Assembly (NCBI GenBank): GCA_013398295.1
Contig: VZSF01002036.1
Location: forward strand, 562,755 to 626,754
Length of the DNA: 64,000 bases
Reading direction: 5' to 3'
DNA from: Chionis minor
Lineage: Eukaryota > Chordata > Aves > Charadriiformes > Chionididae
Part shown: in pieces, positions 25,000 to 36,139 of the stretch
How positions within the stretch are numbered: position 1 is the first letter of the stretch
How the letters are laid out: each line of letters opens with the position of its first letter
Notes under the pieces: model-generated
What the model saw: the letters and a program-made list of their open reading frames with translations, nothing else
Told to the model about the DNA's origin: nothing
The model's database searches: none
Translations under genes and position numbers: made by a program

Positions 25000-26785
25000 G
25001 TAGGCATACAAAACCCATCACAAATGTTAGAGTTTAAGAGAAGCAAGTATTTAACTGAACAGGAAGGCAGTTCCATGAGAACAACCACTCTGCAGATGGC
25101 TCACCAGCTGCAGGTCTATTTAATTCATAGTATACAGATGTTTGATTATACATTTGTTATGTAGGAGAGCATTGCGCAGCCAGGTGTTCGCAGGATCAAG
25201 TATTCAAGCATTGTTTGATTAGGAAGAATTCATAAAGTATTATTATCACAGTGCTAAAGCAAGCACCATTATTCTTATTTCTATTTGGCTGACTAATTGG
25301 AGCTCATTTTCCTTGGATTGCCACCATGACAATCATCAAAATTCTCTTGAACCATTGTGGCACAGGCATATTTCACACATTGAACCTACTATACATTCTC
25401 ATTACATAATATTTATAATAACTATGGAGAAGACAGAGGAAGAATGAGACTCTAGTGACATTAAGTACGATCTTTTGCTTCACTTCATCTGAAAACTGGG
25501 AGGTCACCTTGGTGGAGGTGTTTCTGTAAGTTGCTTAACTCTTCAGGGACAACATACATAATAGAACCTCACTTCGTGTCTCAGAGTTTCCATATGCAAG
25601 TCAATTGGTGATTCAGGGAACAAACTAAGGCCCTCACAGTATTTATGGTTTGAGCTTTCCCCTGTTTTTAAACATTTCATCTTTCAATCTGGTTGAAAGA
25701 GACAAGTATGAGCCCAGAGCACTAAAAAAGACATTTCCTGGAGATTTACAAAAGCATATGAAAAACTGCCACCCTAAGATTTCATTAGTGGGCTACAGAG
25801 ACAGCAGTGAAATAAAATTCACTTGAATCCCAGACAATAAAACAGACTACTGCAGTAAAATATGTTCAGCAATATGTAGCTATAGAAATGTAACACAGCA
25901 GGCATAGCACAGCCTTATGACTAGGCATTGTATAACTACTGCAATGACAGCAGTGCTCCAAAGTCCTATCAGCTTTTCAACTGACCTGCCTTTTCTTACG
26001 ATTCATCCTTCTGTAAGAGGTTTGTGGATGCTATCTCAGGCAACAGCATTCAGGATTTTCTCCACATCAAAACTGAAAAAAACCCCAACTGTAAACATTA
26101 AATATAGACTTATTCCCCATTCTCTCGTGGGCCATGCCCCTGAAAGCACTCGCCAATGGATCTCCCAATGCTCAGAACACATAGAAATTGCTATTAACTC
26201 ACAGAATTTTTAACCTCCTCTGACTTTTCATCTTCTGCCTGATTATTTCCCAGACTTGCTGACAGTCTGTAAGAACACCAAAGCTCACTCCCTTACACAC
26301 CATCCTTTCCAGGAAGGTCCCATGAACTATACTCTTCCTCTACAACCAAAACTCCTACTCCCTGCCCAAAAATTAAATGCCACCCTTCTGTGACCTTTTC
26401 AACAAAAGCCTGACTCTTTTCCAGGTGTTCCTTATAACCAAATTTACTGGCACAGTTCCAGGTATGCTTGTTGGGACTTAGTAAGCATTTTGGTTCCTGG
26501 CACTCTTTTTAAGTGGAGATTTATTCATCTTATTACAGAAGTTAACTGTTTGAAAGTTACTATTGGCTCTCTAAGAATGTGAGACAAGAAAGAATTAGAA
26601 AAGGAATCAAGTAGAAAATAATGTAGTAAAAATTAGTGATCTCCTATACTATCTCAACTTGTTAGTTTACACACAATGCGTGGAATAACATTAAAAAAAC
26701 TTTTTTTTTTTTTTTTTGCATTAGGCCATAGTATCAGGACAAGTATTGTGTTTTCATAAAAAATTTCAGAAACCTTTAGACATCA

Positions 26786-27299
26786 TGGGACACTATGTCC
26801 AGTTCTGGGCTCCTGAGTACAGGAAAGAGGCAGGCATACTGGAGCGTGTCTAGAGAAAGGCCATGAAGATGATCAAGAATTGAAGCATCTGACGTATGAG
26901 GAGAGGCTGAGAAAGATGAAACCACTTAGCCTGAAGAAAAGGCTCAGGGGATCCTATCAATGTGTATCATATCAAATATGTGATGCGTGGAGTAAAGGAC
27001 AGTTAGCCAGAATCTTCTCAGTGGAGCCCAGTGGTAAGACAAGAGGTAACAGGCACAAATTGAAACACATTACATCCCATCTGAACAGAATAAAAAACAT
27101 TTTCACCATGAGGACAATCAAGCACAGTAACGGGTTGCCCAGAGAGGCTGTGGAGTTTCCTTCATCTTTGGAGATACTAAAACCCCAACTGGGCAATGTC
27201 CTGAGCACCCTGCTTTTGCTGACCCTGCTTGAGCAGAGGAGTTGGACTAGACAATCTTATGTGCTCCCTTCCAACCTTAACCATTCTGTGATTCTGTGC
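26786..27299 (+). mobile_element. CR1 LINE, 5'-truncated, old
   Basis: A non-LTR retrotransposon remnant on the plus strand. It opens with the CR1 phrase CACTATGTCCAGTTCTGGGC and ends with CCATTCTGTGATTCTGTG, the CR1 3' octamer repeat. Between them, decayed ORF2 C-terminal peptides are readable (YEERLR, LRG, SGKTRGN, LPREAVE), encoding the end of the reverse-transcriptase protein. Many indels and substitutions break the frame. The 5' truncation is typical of CR1. A stop-free frame running through it (26880-27392) is only relic coding sequence, not a gene. Confidence 0.93.
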
Positions 27300-29482
27300 T
27301 TTTGTCGTTCTCTGATCATGTACCACCAAACTCTGCGAGGCTGTGGAGAGACTTTCCCAGAGTCCCAGAGACTTTCCCACCTATTTAATTAGATGTAGTC
27401 CTTCCAAGCTCTTCCTCTAAATAGACACACTCTTGACACAGTGACTATAAACATACACATTATCTAGTTCTCCACAGTGACTATTTTTGCTGGCATTTCA
27501 AGTCATGCTACAGGTCCACCGGAGCACCAGTGAGACTGGTGTGTAAGATCAGCTTGTATGCTGCTGTGCTTATAACAATAAGAAGAATAGTGAGTTACTG
27601 GAAATTAATGTTAATGCATTTATTCCATTGTCTACTCCTTACTTGTCATGTCTACACACATATGAGAAACCTAAGTTAAAGCACAAAATAAACAACCTTC
27701 ATATCCATAGGATAATATTTCATAAATCTAAACATCTCACATGCAACTCATATTAGCTTCAAGAACAAAAGCACCTGTTGTTCTAAGGATTCAGAGGCAT
27801 TTTGGTGATCCAGTTTGAACCAAACTTTTTATTTCCTTATTCTTACTGACAAAAAATCTTTACCTGTCTTTTGATTTGACTCCAGCAAGTTTTGCAGAAA
27901 TGAGAAAGGTCTTTTAAAACAACTATCATACAAATGACTACCATAGATGGCCAGAGAAAGTGTTAAGTACATATTAAAAAAAGAATGAGAAATGAGAAAT
28001 TCTGCACACCCTCTGCAAGGCAGCCTTTGTAATCATTGCACTATTTCTATTTCAAGGGTCGCTCTGTGACATATATCAGACATAATTATGAAAGTAATAA
28101 AAATGCTCTCAAGTAAGTACATTGGCAGAATTAGGTACATGAGATAGAAAAACCTGATATAAAATAGAACCATTAAAAAGATCAGTGTAATAGCTTCTGT
28201 AGACCTAAAAGTCTCTGTCATTTCTTATGACATCCAAATACTTTAATCATGTGTTAACTTACTGATCTCAGAGCCTGTTGGTTCTTGTCACCTCTGGAAT
28301 CATGGGAATGAGAGGTGAGGGCTAAAAAGTAGTTGCCTAACAGGAAGGCATAAAGCCTGTAAGTATTGTGTGCAATACTATTTCTCTAATCTACGGATGC
28401 TTGGTTTAAATCCTAAACTTAGTAAGTAACCTAACTAACTTGGTAACCTAAAACTCACTACAACTATCAAAGCACATTAAGTACTCACGGTTGGATTGAG
28501 AATCTCATGAGATGGAGTGTTCTAAGAAAATCCTGATACTCCTGATTTCACTAAGAAAATTAGCTATGAAGAATTTTTTTATGGACAGAACTGCTTTGCA
28601 TTTTTTCTGTCAATGTATGGATCAAAATTAGAAGTGAAAATTAAATTACCAGATACACAGAGCATCAAAAGGTTTGATGTTCAGATGTTGTAAGAAAATA
28701 AAAATAAAGGTGATTCTTGGGACCCTCAAAGGGCAGTACTTTATAGTAGTCTGTTTTCCAATGTCTCTAGTTGTATTTTTGTACTACAGTGCATTTTTGC
28801 TATTAAGATCAGAAGGCATTTGCTTTCAGATCTCTTTAACTTTGCAGAATATAGTCTTAGCTAATGAGAAGTAACTAGCTAACTGATTTGAAGTTAGCTA
28901 GTTTCAGCCAGGCATTTTATGTATCGTTAGGACTAGGATGATCTGGAAGCCAACTGCTTCCACATGGTTTCCATACATTCTCCATGTAGAATAAGGCTTG
29001 TCAGAACATGTCTGCTTTAAGGTACTCATAAGAAAAGCTTTTATCTTCATGTCAAGATTAGTGAAATCCTAGTACTGTGTGAATGACTTGGTTTTGTGAC
29101 CAAATTACTTGGTCATTTCTATCTAAGGTCTATTGGTCTTTAAAAGTAAATTGGCACGACTTTGCTGAGGTCTGATTCATTCACAGTTTATCTTCCCAAT
29201 ACAGCAGCTCTGTGCATCACAGAGAATTACCAGTTTACAGCTCACTTTTTCAATCATATCTTATGAAGCAGAACAAGAAACAATTCTTAAAGTTTCCTTC
29301 CTATGAGCTTGAAATTTAAGCTCTGGGTCCATTTCACTGTGTTCTATTTGCTGGTACACAATCTGCCTCCTGTTACAATAAACTGTCCTAACAGCCTTCA
29401 AATCAGTGAAACATCACCTGCACGCCACTCCTTTTAGATCATATTCTTCCACGGAGACTAGGGAAACTTTCTTCTTTTGCAG

Positions 29483-29566
29483 AAACTCTGTTAGGCAGAA
29501 CGAGCTCCATGGGGAAACACTGAAGACAGAATGGGATGTGCTGTTCTGTCATTCAAAAAATGAGCA
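29483..29566 (+). CDS. Candidate internal coding exon, unrecognised
   Basis: An 84-base segment with a strong acceptor (ACTTTCTTCTTTTGCAG) and a consensus donor (GCA|GTATGT). With one leading base the frame reads NSVRQNELHGETLKTEWDVL and continues FCHSKNE, leaving two bases. The length is a multiple of three (phase-symmetric). The exit phase would fit the candidate at 53317-53415. No family recognised. It could be a decoy. Confidence 0.22.
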
Positions 29567-31216
29567 GTATGTGTCTCTGGCAAGCTTGTGCTGCCAGTTG
29601 TGGGAGTGGATAGGTCTCATGGCCAATAAAGCTGTTGAGTGCTAGGTTTTGGTTCTGAACACTAAAGCGTGCCTACCCTATAAGACAAAGGGAAATATTA
29701 TACACCAGCATAACTCTTGAGTAAGCAATAGCTTCAATTGCTCTAGGCTAGATGGGATTTTAAATTGGAAGCTGGGATAAGAACAAAACTGGGCAGGATT
29801 TTGGAAAAGAAAACTTTTCCATTTTTTGGACCAGTGCCTATGCTCGTGCTCTTGTTACTACCGTTATTGATCCTCTTTTCTAATATCAGTAGTAGTGTTT
29901 CTAGAGTGGTTGTTATCTGTTCAGTGTTCTGTAGTTTTGATATGTTTAGATAAGTGTAGAAGAGATTTCATAGCCTTATATATGAGTTTTTCTGAAAAGC
30001 CCAGTGGTTATGATTAGTGCAAAAGTGCTTTGAATAATGAATCTCCATTCTTTTGTCCTTTTTGTATGCAAATAATCTAAACTACATGACAACCCTCCTG
30101 ATAGTTGTCAAGAGTAGCAGTGAGGCCCTATCAATCAGTGCATGATTTGTGACTGTTTCCTAAGCAGCAACAGACAAAGCAAACCCTACAGTGACAGTAT
30201 TCTCTGCTTACTTATCTTGGCAGTAGCCAACAGCTCTTAGTATTTTAAACATGACTAAAAATATCCACCAATTCAGAGAATGATATAAATGGCCTTGCAA
30301 TGGACCACATAAGCCGACATTATTTATCCCCAGAGAGGGGAAGCACTGAAAGCAAATTCAGGTAGGATGTACCTGCAAGCTTAGTTATCAATAAGCAAAT
30401 AATTAAAAGTAGTAGACTGCCTTAATGTTTTGTTATTAAGTGACTAACCCACAGATTCCTATTTAAAAATAAACCCTGCAAACATTTGGTTAATGGCTGT
30501 CCTCTGGACAATTCTGCTTGTATCTTGGAGGGGTATGTTTAGCTATAATTGTCATGAAAGATTTATTCTAAAAACCTTCACTATGCCTTTATGTTCTCTA
30601 AATTAGGGAGAATTTATTCTTTGGTATAAATCAGAAAGAAAGTATAATCATATTCACTTCATTTGAAGATTTTACAAGGCAACAGGAAAAAGTTCCGCAG
30701 TACCCATGATGAGTTTCATACCTCAGTTAACATTTTGCCTGCTGAAAGCAGTCTTAAATTACAATATCTCATTCACAGAGACCCCAGGAGCTTGCAATTA
30801 GGGCAAGAAAAATACATGTCTAATTTATATTCCTGAAAATGTGCTGCTTGGGAAGACTAAAATAGCAATGTTGCAGTATATAATGCAATCGAGAGTAAAC
30901 AATGTATGATTCATCCCTGGTATTGTACAAATATGTGGGAATATGGGGGCAAAAGTCAGTAAAAACCTCATTTTGCTGCAGCCTCTCAGAAAAGACAAGC
31001 AGTACAGGCAGTTCACTCTGAAAATTTCCTGTAAAGAGAAAGTAGGAATAAGGAGATATTTGGAAGAAAATATGAAGAAAAATTTCTGGTTTCTTTATTA
31101 TTTTTAATTTATTCTCACATAGCTTTTTAATAGCCTTTACCACCAGAACATGTAAGTATTTCATCAAAGTCAAATCACTTCATAGTCACACCTTTCATAT
31201 TGTATGCAGATACATT

Positions 31217-31260
31217 CAATACTGTCATCATTTTAGAGGTGGAGAAATTAGACAAAAGAG
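31217..31260 (+). repeat. Possible MIR (tRNA-SINE) remnant
   Basis: ACTGTCATCATTTTAGAGGT, then GGAGAAATTAGACAAAAGAG, follows the order of the MIR core (CCCATTTTACAGATGAGGAA, then ACTGAGGCACAGAG) with many substitutions. MIR relics are known from bird genomes at low density. The match is by eye and diverged. Confidence 0.3.
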
Positions 31261-32294
31261 TGAATATGGATATAGTTATTTTAAAGACCTGATTTTTAAA
31301 AAAGGACCAGCACTGTATTTCATCACTGGCATTTGTCATGTTGCTTCATAAAAATCTGACTCGCCAGCTTTTAAACTGCTCTGAAAATCTGACTTCTGTC
31401 AGGTGATAAAATGAGAGAAGAGTTCTGTAAGAACACTGGCTTCACTCTGGACCCTGTTCAGGACACTGTGGAAGGCTTGATTTCAAGCAATCAATCCAAT
31501 CTCATACAAGAATCCTACTGCAGTGACAGGAAGGTCCCATCAGTGATTGCAGAAATGTAACCACAAGATCATCTGCCCATTTTTCTGTAATATCTTATCA
31601 GGGAGAGACCAAATTAATTTCCTGCTATCAGTATGGCTCATACAATAAAATACAGACTATTCTTAGCTTCACCTAAAGAACTTGCTAGGAGGAAAGAGCA
31701 ATAACACACATAAATTTGTAATGCCATAAAATATTACTTTTGCAAAGCAAAATGAAGTACAATAGAAAACATGTTTATTGATCATCATGCACATTCTTAA
31801 TATTATTGTTAGCATGGCTAGTATACACAGACTGGTCAGGGTAAGAGAGTGCTCTATCCTACATCATTTTGCAATTCAGAACTCCCATTTTCAAGCTACT
31901 GTTTCAATTCAACCAGATTTTACTTCTGGCTAAGCTATTACATGACTGGTCATTGATGAAGTGATGTATCTTATACCAAGAAAGATTACAATTACAGGAG
32001 GGGTATAAAAAACAGAAATATTTTAATGATACTGTACTGAATACAGGTTTATAGTCTAAGACTGCTGTCATTAAAGAACACGTTTTTTTAAAGGTAATAT
32101 CAGTGTAAGGTTGGCGGTTGGAAACTCTCTCTGTTGCTTTGAAAACAGAAGATATAAGAGGAACACAGCATTCTTTTCATACTGGCAATGTCACTGTTTT
32201 GTGCAGTCAAATCTACAATCAAAAAAGTTTGCTTTGTTTGTTCGATAAACTGTACATCTGCCCGTATTGCTGTAAGGGAAAGGGCAGTATTTCA

Positions 32295-32819
32295 AATACT
32301 GTGTTCAGTTTTGGGCCCCTCGCTACAAGACAGACATTGAGGTGCTGGAGTGTGTCCAGAGAAGGGCAACGAAGCTGGTGAGGGTTCTAGAGCACAAGTC
32401 TCATGAGGAGCAGCTTAGGGAACTGGGGTTCTTCAACCTGGAGAAAAGGAGGCTGAGGGGAGACCTTATCACTCTCTACAACTACCTGAAAGGAGGTTGT
32501 AGGTGAGGTGGGGGTTGGTCTCTTCTCCCAAGTAACAAGGGACAGGACAAGACGAAATAGCCTTGGGTTGCACCAGGGGAGGTTTAGATTGGAGATTGGA
32601 TATTAGGAAAATATTTCTTCACTGAAGGGGTAATAAAACATTGGAACAGGCTGCCTAGGAAGTGGTGGAATCACCGCCCCTGGAGGTATTTAAAAGATGG
32701 GTAGACGTGGTGCTGAGGGACATGGTTCAGTGGCAGTTTTGGCAGTGTTCAGTTGATGGTGGGACTGGATGATGTTAAAGGTCCCTTCCAACCTAGACAA
32801 TTCTATGATTCTGTGATTC
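32295..32819 (+). mobile_element. CR1 LINE, 5'-truncated, relatively well preserved
   Basis: Plus-strand CR1 3' end starting AAATACTGTGTTCAGTTTTG and ending TTCTATGATTCTGTGATTC, the canonical octamer-repeat terminus. The middle carries the familiar CR1 sequence for the ORF2 C terminus (for example GTGTCCAGAGAAGGGCAACG and CTACAACTACCTGAAAGGAG). Divergence by eye is lower than in the copies at 26.8 and 35.4 kb, so this is a younger insertion. Reading frame is lost through indels. Confidence 0.96.
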
Positions 32820-35419
32820 AAAAATACACCACCCTTTAGCTTTCTAAACTTCTGTTTTGAAACAGCAGGAAAGAGTATTTTTAAATAACATATTTATTTA
32901 ATTATTTTGCATCAATACTTAAAGGATCTGTCATCTTTTTCTCCAGTAACTATCTTTCTTATTCCTCTGTTCGTTCTACAAGTATATCAGTTGTTACTTG
33001 TTACGATGAATGCACTGTCACTGAATGAGGCACTTCTGTAATTAGGAGCAGGGTCACTGTTTTAGTGTGGTTCTCTGTCCCCACTTGTTTACCTTGCTGA
33101 AAGACTAAATGGGTGCATGGTCCTGATAAAATCACAGTTCGATATATGTTTAACCTAATAACAAGTTCTCTTTCCATGGCTCTACTGCAATTTTTTTTTC
33201 ACTAGTTACTACATTTGTAAGTTTCCTATTTATGCATAAATATGCTCAGCCAGTATCTTTCAGATTCTAAAGATATCACTAGATATCACAACCTTTAGTT
33301 CTTTTTTTCATATTAATAACATTGTTACCATCTTATTTCAAACCAAAAATTCAAAATTGCTTTTTTATTTTAAAGATTTAAGTCAGAATCTCCCAGTACT
33401 CTGCAAATTTCTCACTCCAGTCCCAGACCCAAATCAAAGTCTTACCATAGACTTGGTTAGCTTTTCCTTCAAAACGTTTGTGCAAACTCATTTTCATTTT
33501 ATATGCTCAGGAAATTAGGATAATGAGGTATATGTCTCTTGAGTATTCTCATTTTATACAAACTATGTTTTTATAACAATATAAGTCCACAGTCATCTTC
33601 ACTGCCTAGGCTAACTGAAAAACTTTAAACTCATTAAAGTCTATTACAGACTAAGGCTATCTTCAGTTTTCTGGTACGCTCTGCTTGCAAATACAGAATG
33701 ACAGGACTGTCTGAATCTCTTTCCACTGGTGTCCCATATCTAGAGTTTAAATTTAATCTCCCATATTTAGAGTTTCTTGGATTTTTTAGCCCTCCCATTC
33801 TTTCTCTCAGGTTATTTTCTTCAGCCTGATTTTATTCCTGGTACTATGTGCTATTGAGTTATCAGGTGGCACCAAAGAGCGTGAAAGACTGAAGCAGCTC
33901 TAATTGCTTCACTTTTCTATGGTCTCTGCAGTGTTCTTCCTGAGTCTGCCTGGATGTTAAACCACCTGCAGGCTGAGATCCAGTACCCTACATATGGAAT
34001 CACTCTCACCACAACATGTGTAGAAGACACTTGCCTGACTATATTCCTACGCTACCTACTTCAGTGTTGCTAAGATCACTAGAAAAGTTAAATTTGAGGA
34101 GCTGCACTCCATGACTTGGGTGAGACTCAGTCAGACTGTGACTGGGTTCACAGGGCATGTTGTCTGTGTTTCTTTTGTCAGTGTACTTGTAAAACAGAAG
34201 GGGAGGTTCTCATCTGCAGGATAAAGCAAAACTGCTGACTAAGTCAGCAAAAATGGACTTAGGCAACAAATTGCTACTTTTAAATAATGTGAATGCTCAA
34301 AAGCATCCTGCTAAGTTTCATGCAGGGAATCATATCCTAAAGAGTCAGTGTGCTATTACATACATTGTGGATTTGCAATGTTAATTACAAAAATACAAAT
34401 TATGTGCAAATCCCAGGCTTAGTATAAGATCTGAGAAACTGACCGAGCACATGTATTTCTTCAAGGTTGAAGAACAGGGAGAGAGGACATAGCATTAAGA
34501 ACTCATTTTGCATTTGAACACTCTCTTTCCCAGGGTGTGAAGTGAATCACGCACCCAACTTGTCTACCTATCACCAGCTGACAAACAGGGCATCATAGAA
34601 TCAGGCTAGTGCAGTATGTTCCTCCTGTTCTCAAATATAAAAGCTAAGTCAATAATTACTCTGTCTCTGCCTCTGTATTTTTTTCTTTCACAGCAGACTG
34701 AATCCATGTAGTCACATTGATGTCAGTCCCACCGCTAAAACCTTAATCTCTGTATACTCACTTTGTTTCATGCAATGCCAAAGAGATCAACCCTATAAAC
34801 AGTTCTGAGGTTTATAGGTGGTACAAACTTCTGGTTATGACACTGGACCCTGTCCTGGCCTTTCTCTCTTTTTCTGACAGAGCTGTACTCATTTGGCAGC
34901 TGTCAAAGTCCTCAGCAGTCCCAGCCAAAAAGGCTGGGTTGGCACATTTCAAGATACTCATGGTCTCTCTGAGGAATATTTTACAGACCAGCAAGTAGGA
35001 TCTGCTTTTTTTTTCCCAGCAGGGACTGTCTCTCAAGTGGTATGTATCATTGTCATCTCAAAAACTCTTGTTTTCCATTTCTAAAAGCAGCTATGTAGTA
35101 AGTCAACATTGGTTTCCATTCAGTACTCGGACTCAGAGTGTGGTGGACACCAGGGAAATTTGCAAAGGGAGAACAGCGTGGCAAATGAATAATCCTCCCT
35201 CCCTTGTACATGGTTTTTCAAAAGTCTGAATATGTGCCAAAGTCAACATAAATGCCATGGTGCTTAGAGAATGTTCCATTTGATCTGCAGGAAGGTTGTA
35301 TTGAAAGACATTTGTCTTTGCCCAAATTCTGTAAATGTTAGAAATGTTTTGGTCAAAATCTCCGTTCGGTTCTATCAGGAATATGTGATCTGTTCCTCCC
35401 CTTGTAATCACAACAGTAA
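32820..35419. other. AT-rich non-coding stretch with weak exon-like segments
   Basis: No classified repeat. Three segments follow good acceptor tracts: 33811-33903 (30 codons to a stop, hydrophobic start), a frame from about 33928 to a stop, and 34881-34994 (114 bases, phase 0 to 0, with a modest donor CAA|GTAGGA after the tract CTTTCTCTCTTTTTCTGACAG). None has a recognised peptide; together they look like normal decoy background. Confidence 0.4.
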
Positions 35420-36139
35420 GTATGCCATGAAGCACCTAGGGAGGAATAACCCCAGGTACCAGTACATGCTGGGGTCTGATGAGCTTGAAAGCAGCTCTAC
35501 AGAGAAGGACCTTGGGGTCTTGGTGGAGAACAAGCTGACCATCAACCAGCAATGCATCCTTGCAGCAAAAAAGTCCACGTGCATTAGGAAAAGCATTGCT
35601 AACAGGTTGAGGCGGGTGATCCTTCCCCTCTCTCAGCACTGGTAAAACACATCTGGAGCGCTCTGTTCAGTTCTGGGCTTCCTAATACAAGGAATGTATG
35701 GGCTTACTGGACTGAGTCCAGCAAAGGGTCACAAAGAAAATTAAGAGCATCTGGCACACAAGGAGAGGCTGGGAAAGCTGACTGTTTAGCCTTGAAGAGA
35801 GAAGGCTTGGGTATATCTTACAGATGCGTATAAGTACCTCATTGGAGGCAGTAAAGAAGTTACCCAGACTCTTCACAGTGGTGCCCAGTGACAGGACAAG
35901 AGGCAATCGGCACAAATTTAAACACATTTACATTCCATCTGAGCAGAAGAAAAAACTTTTTTGCTATGAGGGTAGTTGAACAGATTGCCCTGATAGTTTC
36001 CATCCATGGAGATATTCAAAATGCACGCAGACACTGTTCTTGGCAACCTGCTCTAGCTGACCCTTGAGCAGAGGCCTTGGGCTAAATGACCTCATGACCT
36101 CAATGACCTTCCAACCTCAACATTTCTGTGACTCTGTAA
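35420..36139 (+). mobile_element. CR1 LINE, longer 3' fragment, old
   Basis: This copy reaches further 5' than the other forward copies: its ORF2 peptide includes [25 protein letters not shown] and LAAKKS, which lie upstream of the parts kept in the copies at 26.8 and 32.3 kb. It continues through diverged CR1 sequence to a 3' end near TTTCTGTGACTCTGT. Frameshifts and stops break ORF2 many times. Orientation is plus. Confidence 0.93.

Larger units (their letters stand above)
20941..26785. other. AT-rich stretch with a C-rich block near its end
   Basis: Mostly ordinary non-coding DNA. A CCCA-rich microsatellite-like patch lies at 24266-24289. Bases 21787-21813 faintly resemble the MIR core (TTTATAGATGAGAAACCAAG). 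Bases 25900-26470 are unusually C/T-rich on the plus strand and poor in G, with many stop-free segments but no family identity. A T-rich run at 26701-26717 precedes the first CR1. Confidence 0.45.
27300..32294. other. AT-rich non-coding stretch
   Basis: Apart from the exon candidate at 29483-29566 and a faint MIR-like remnant at 31217-31260, I see nothing classifiable. A small tandem duplication (AGAGACTTTCCCA, offset 20 bases) lies just after the CR1 at about 27342-27380. Confidence 0.5.

Noticed and set aside
26880..27392. 170-codon open frame as a gene
   Set aside because: It is the relic ORF2 C terminus of a CR1 plus its read-through into flanking DNA.
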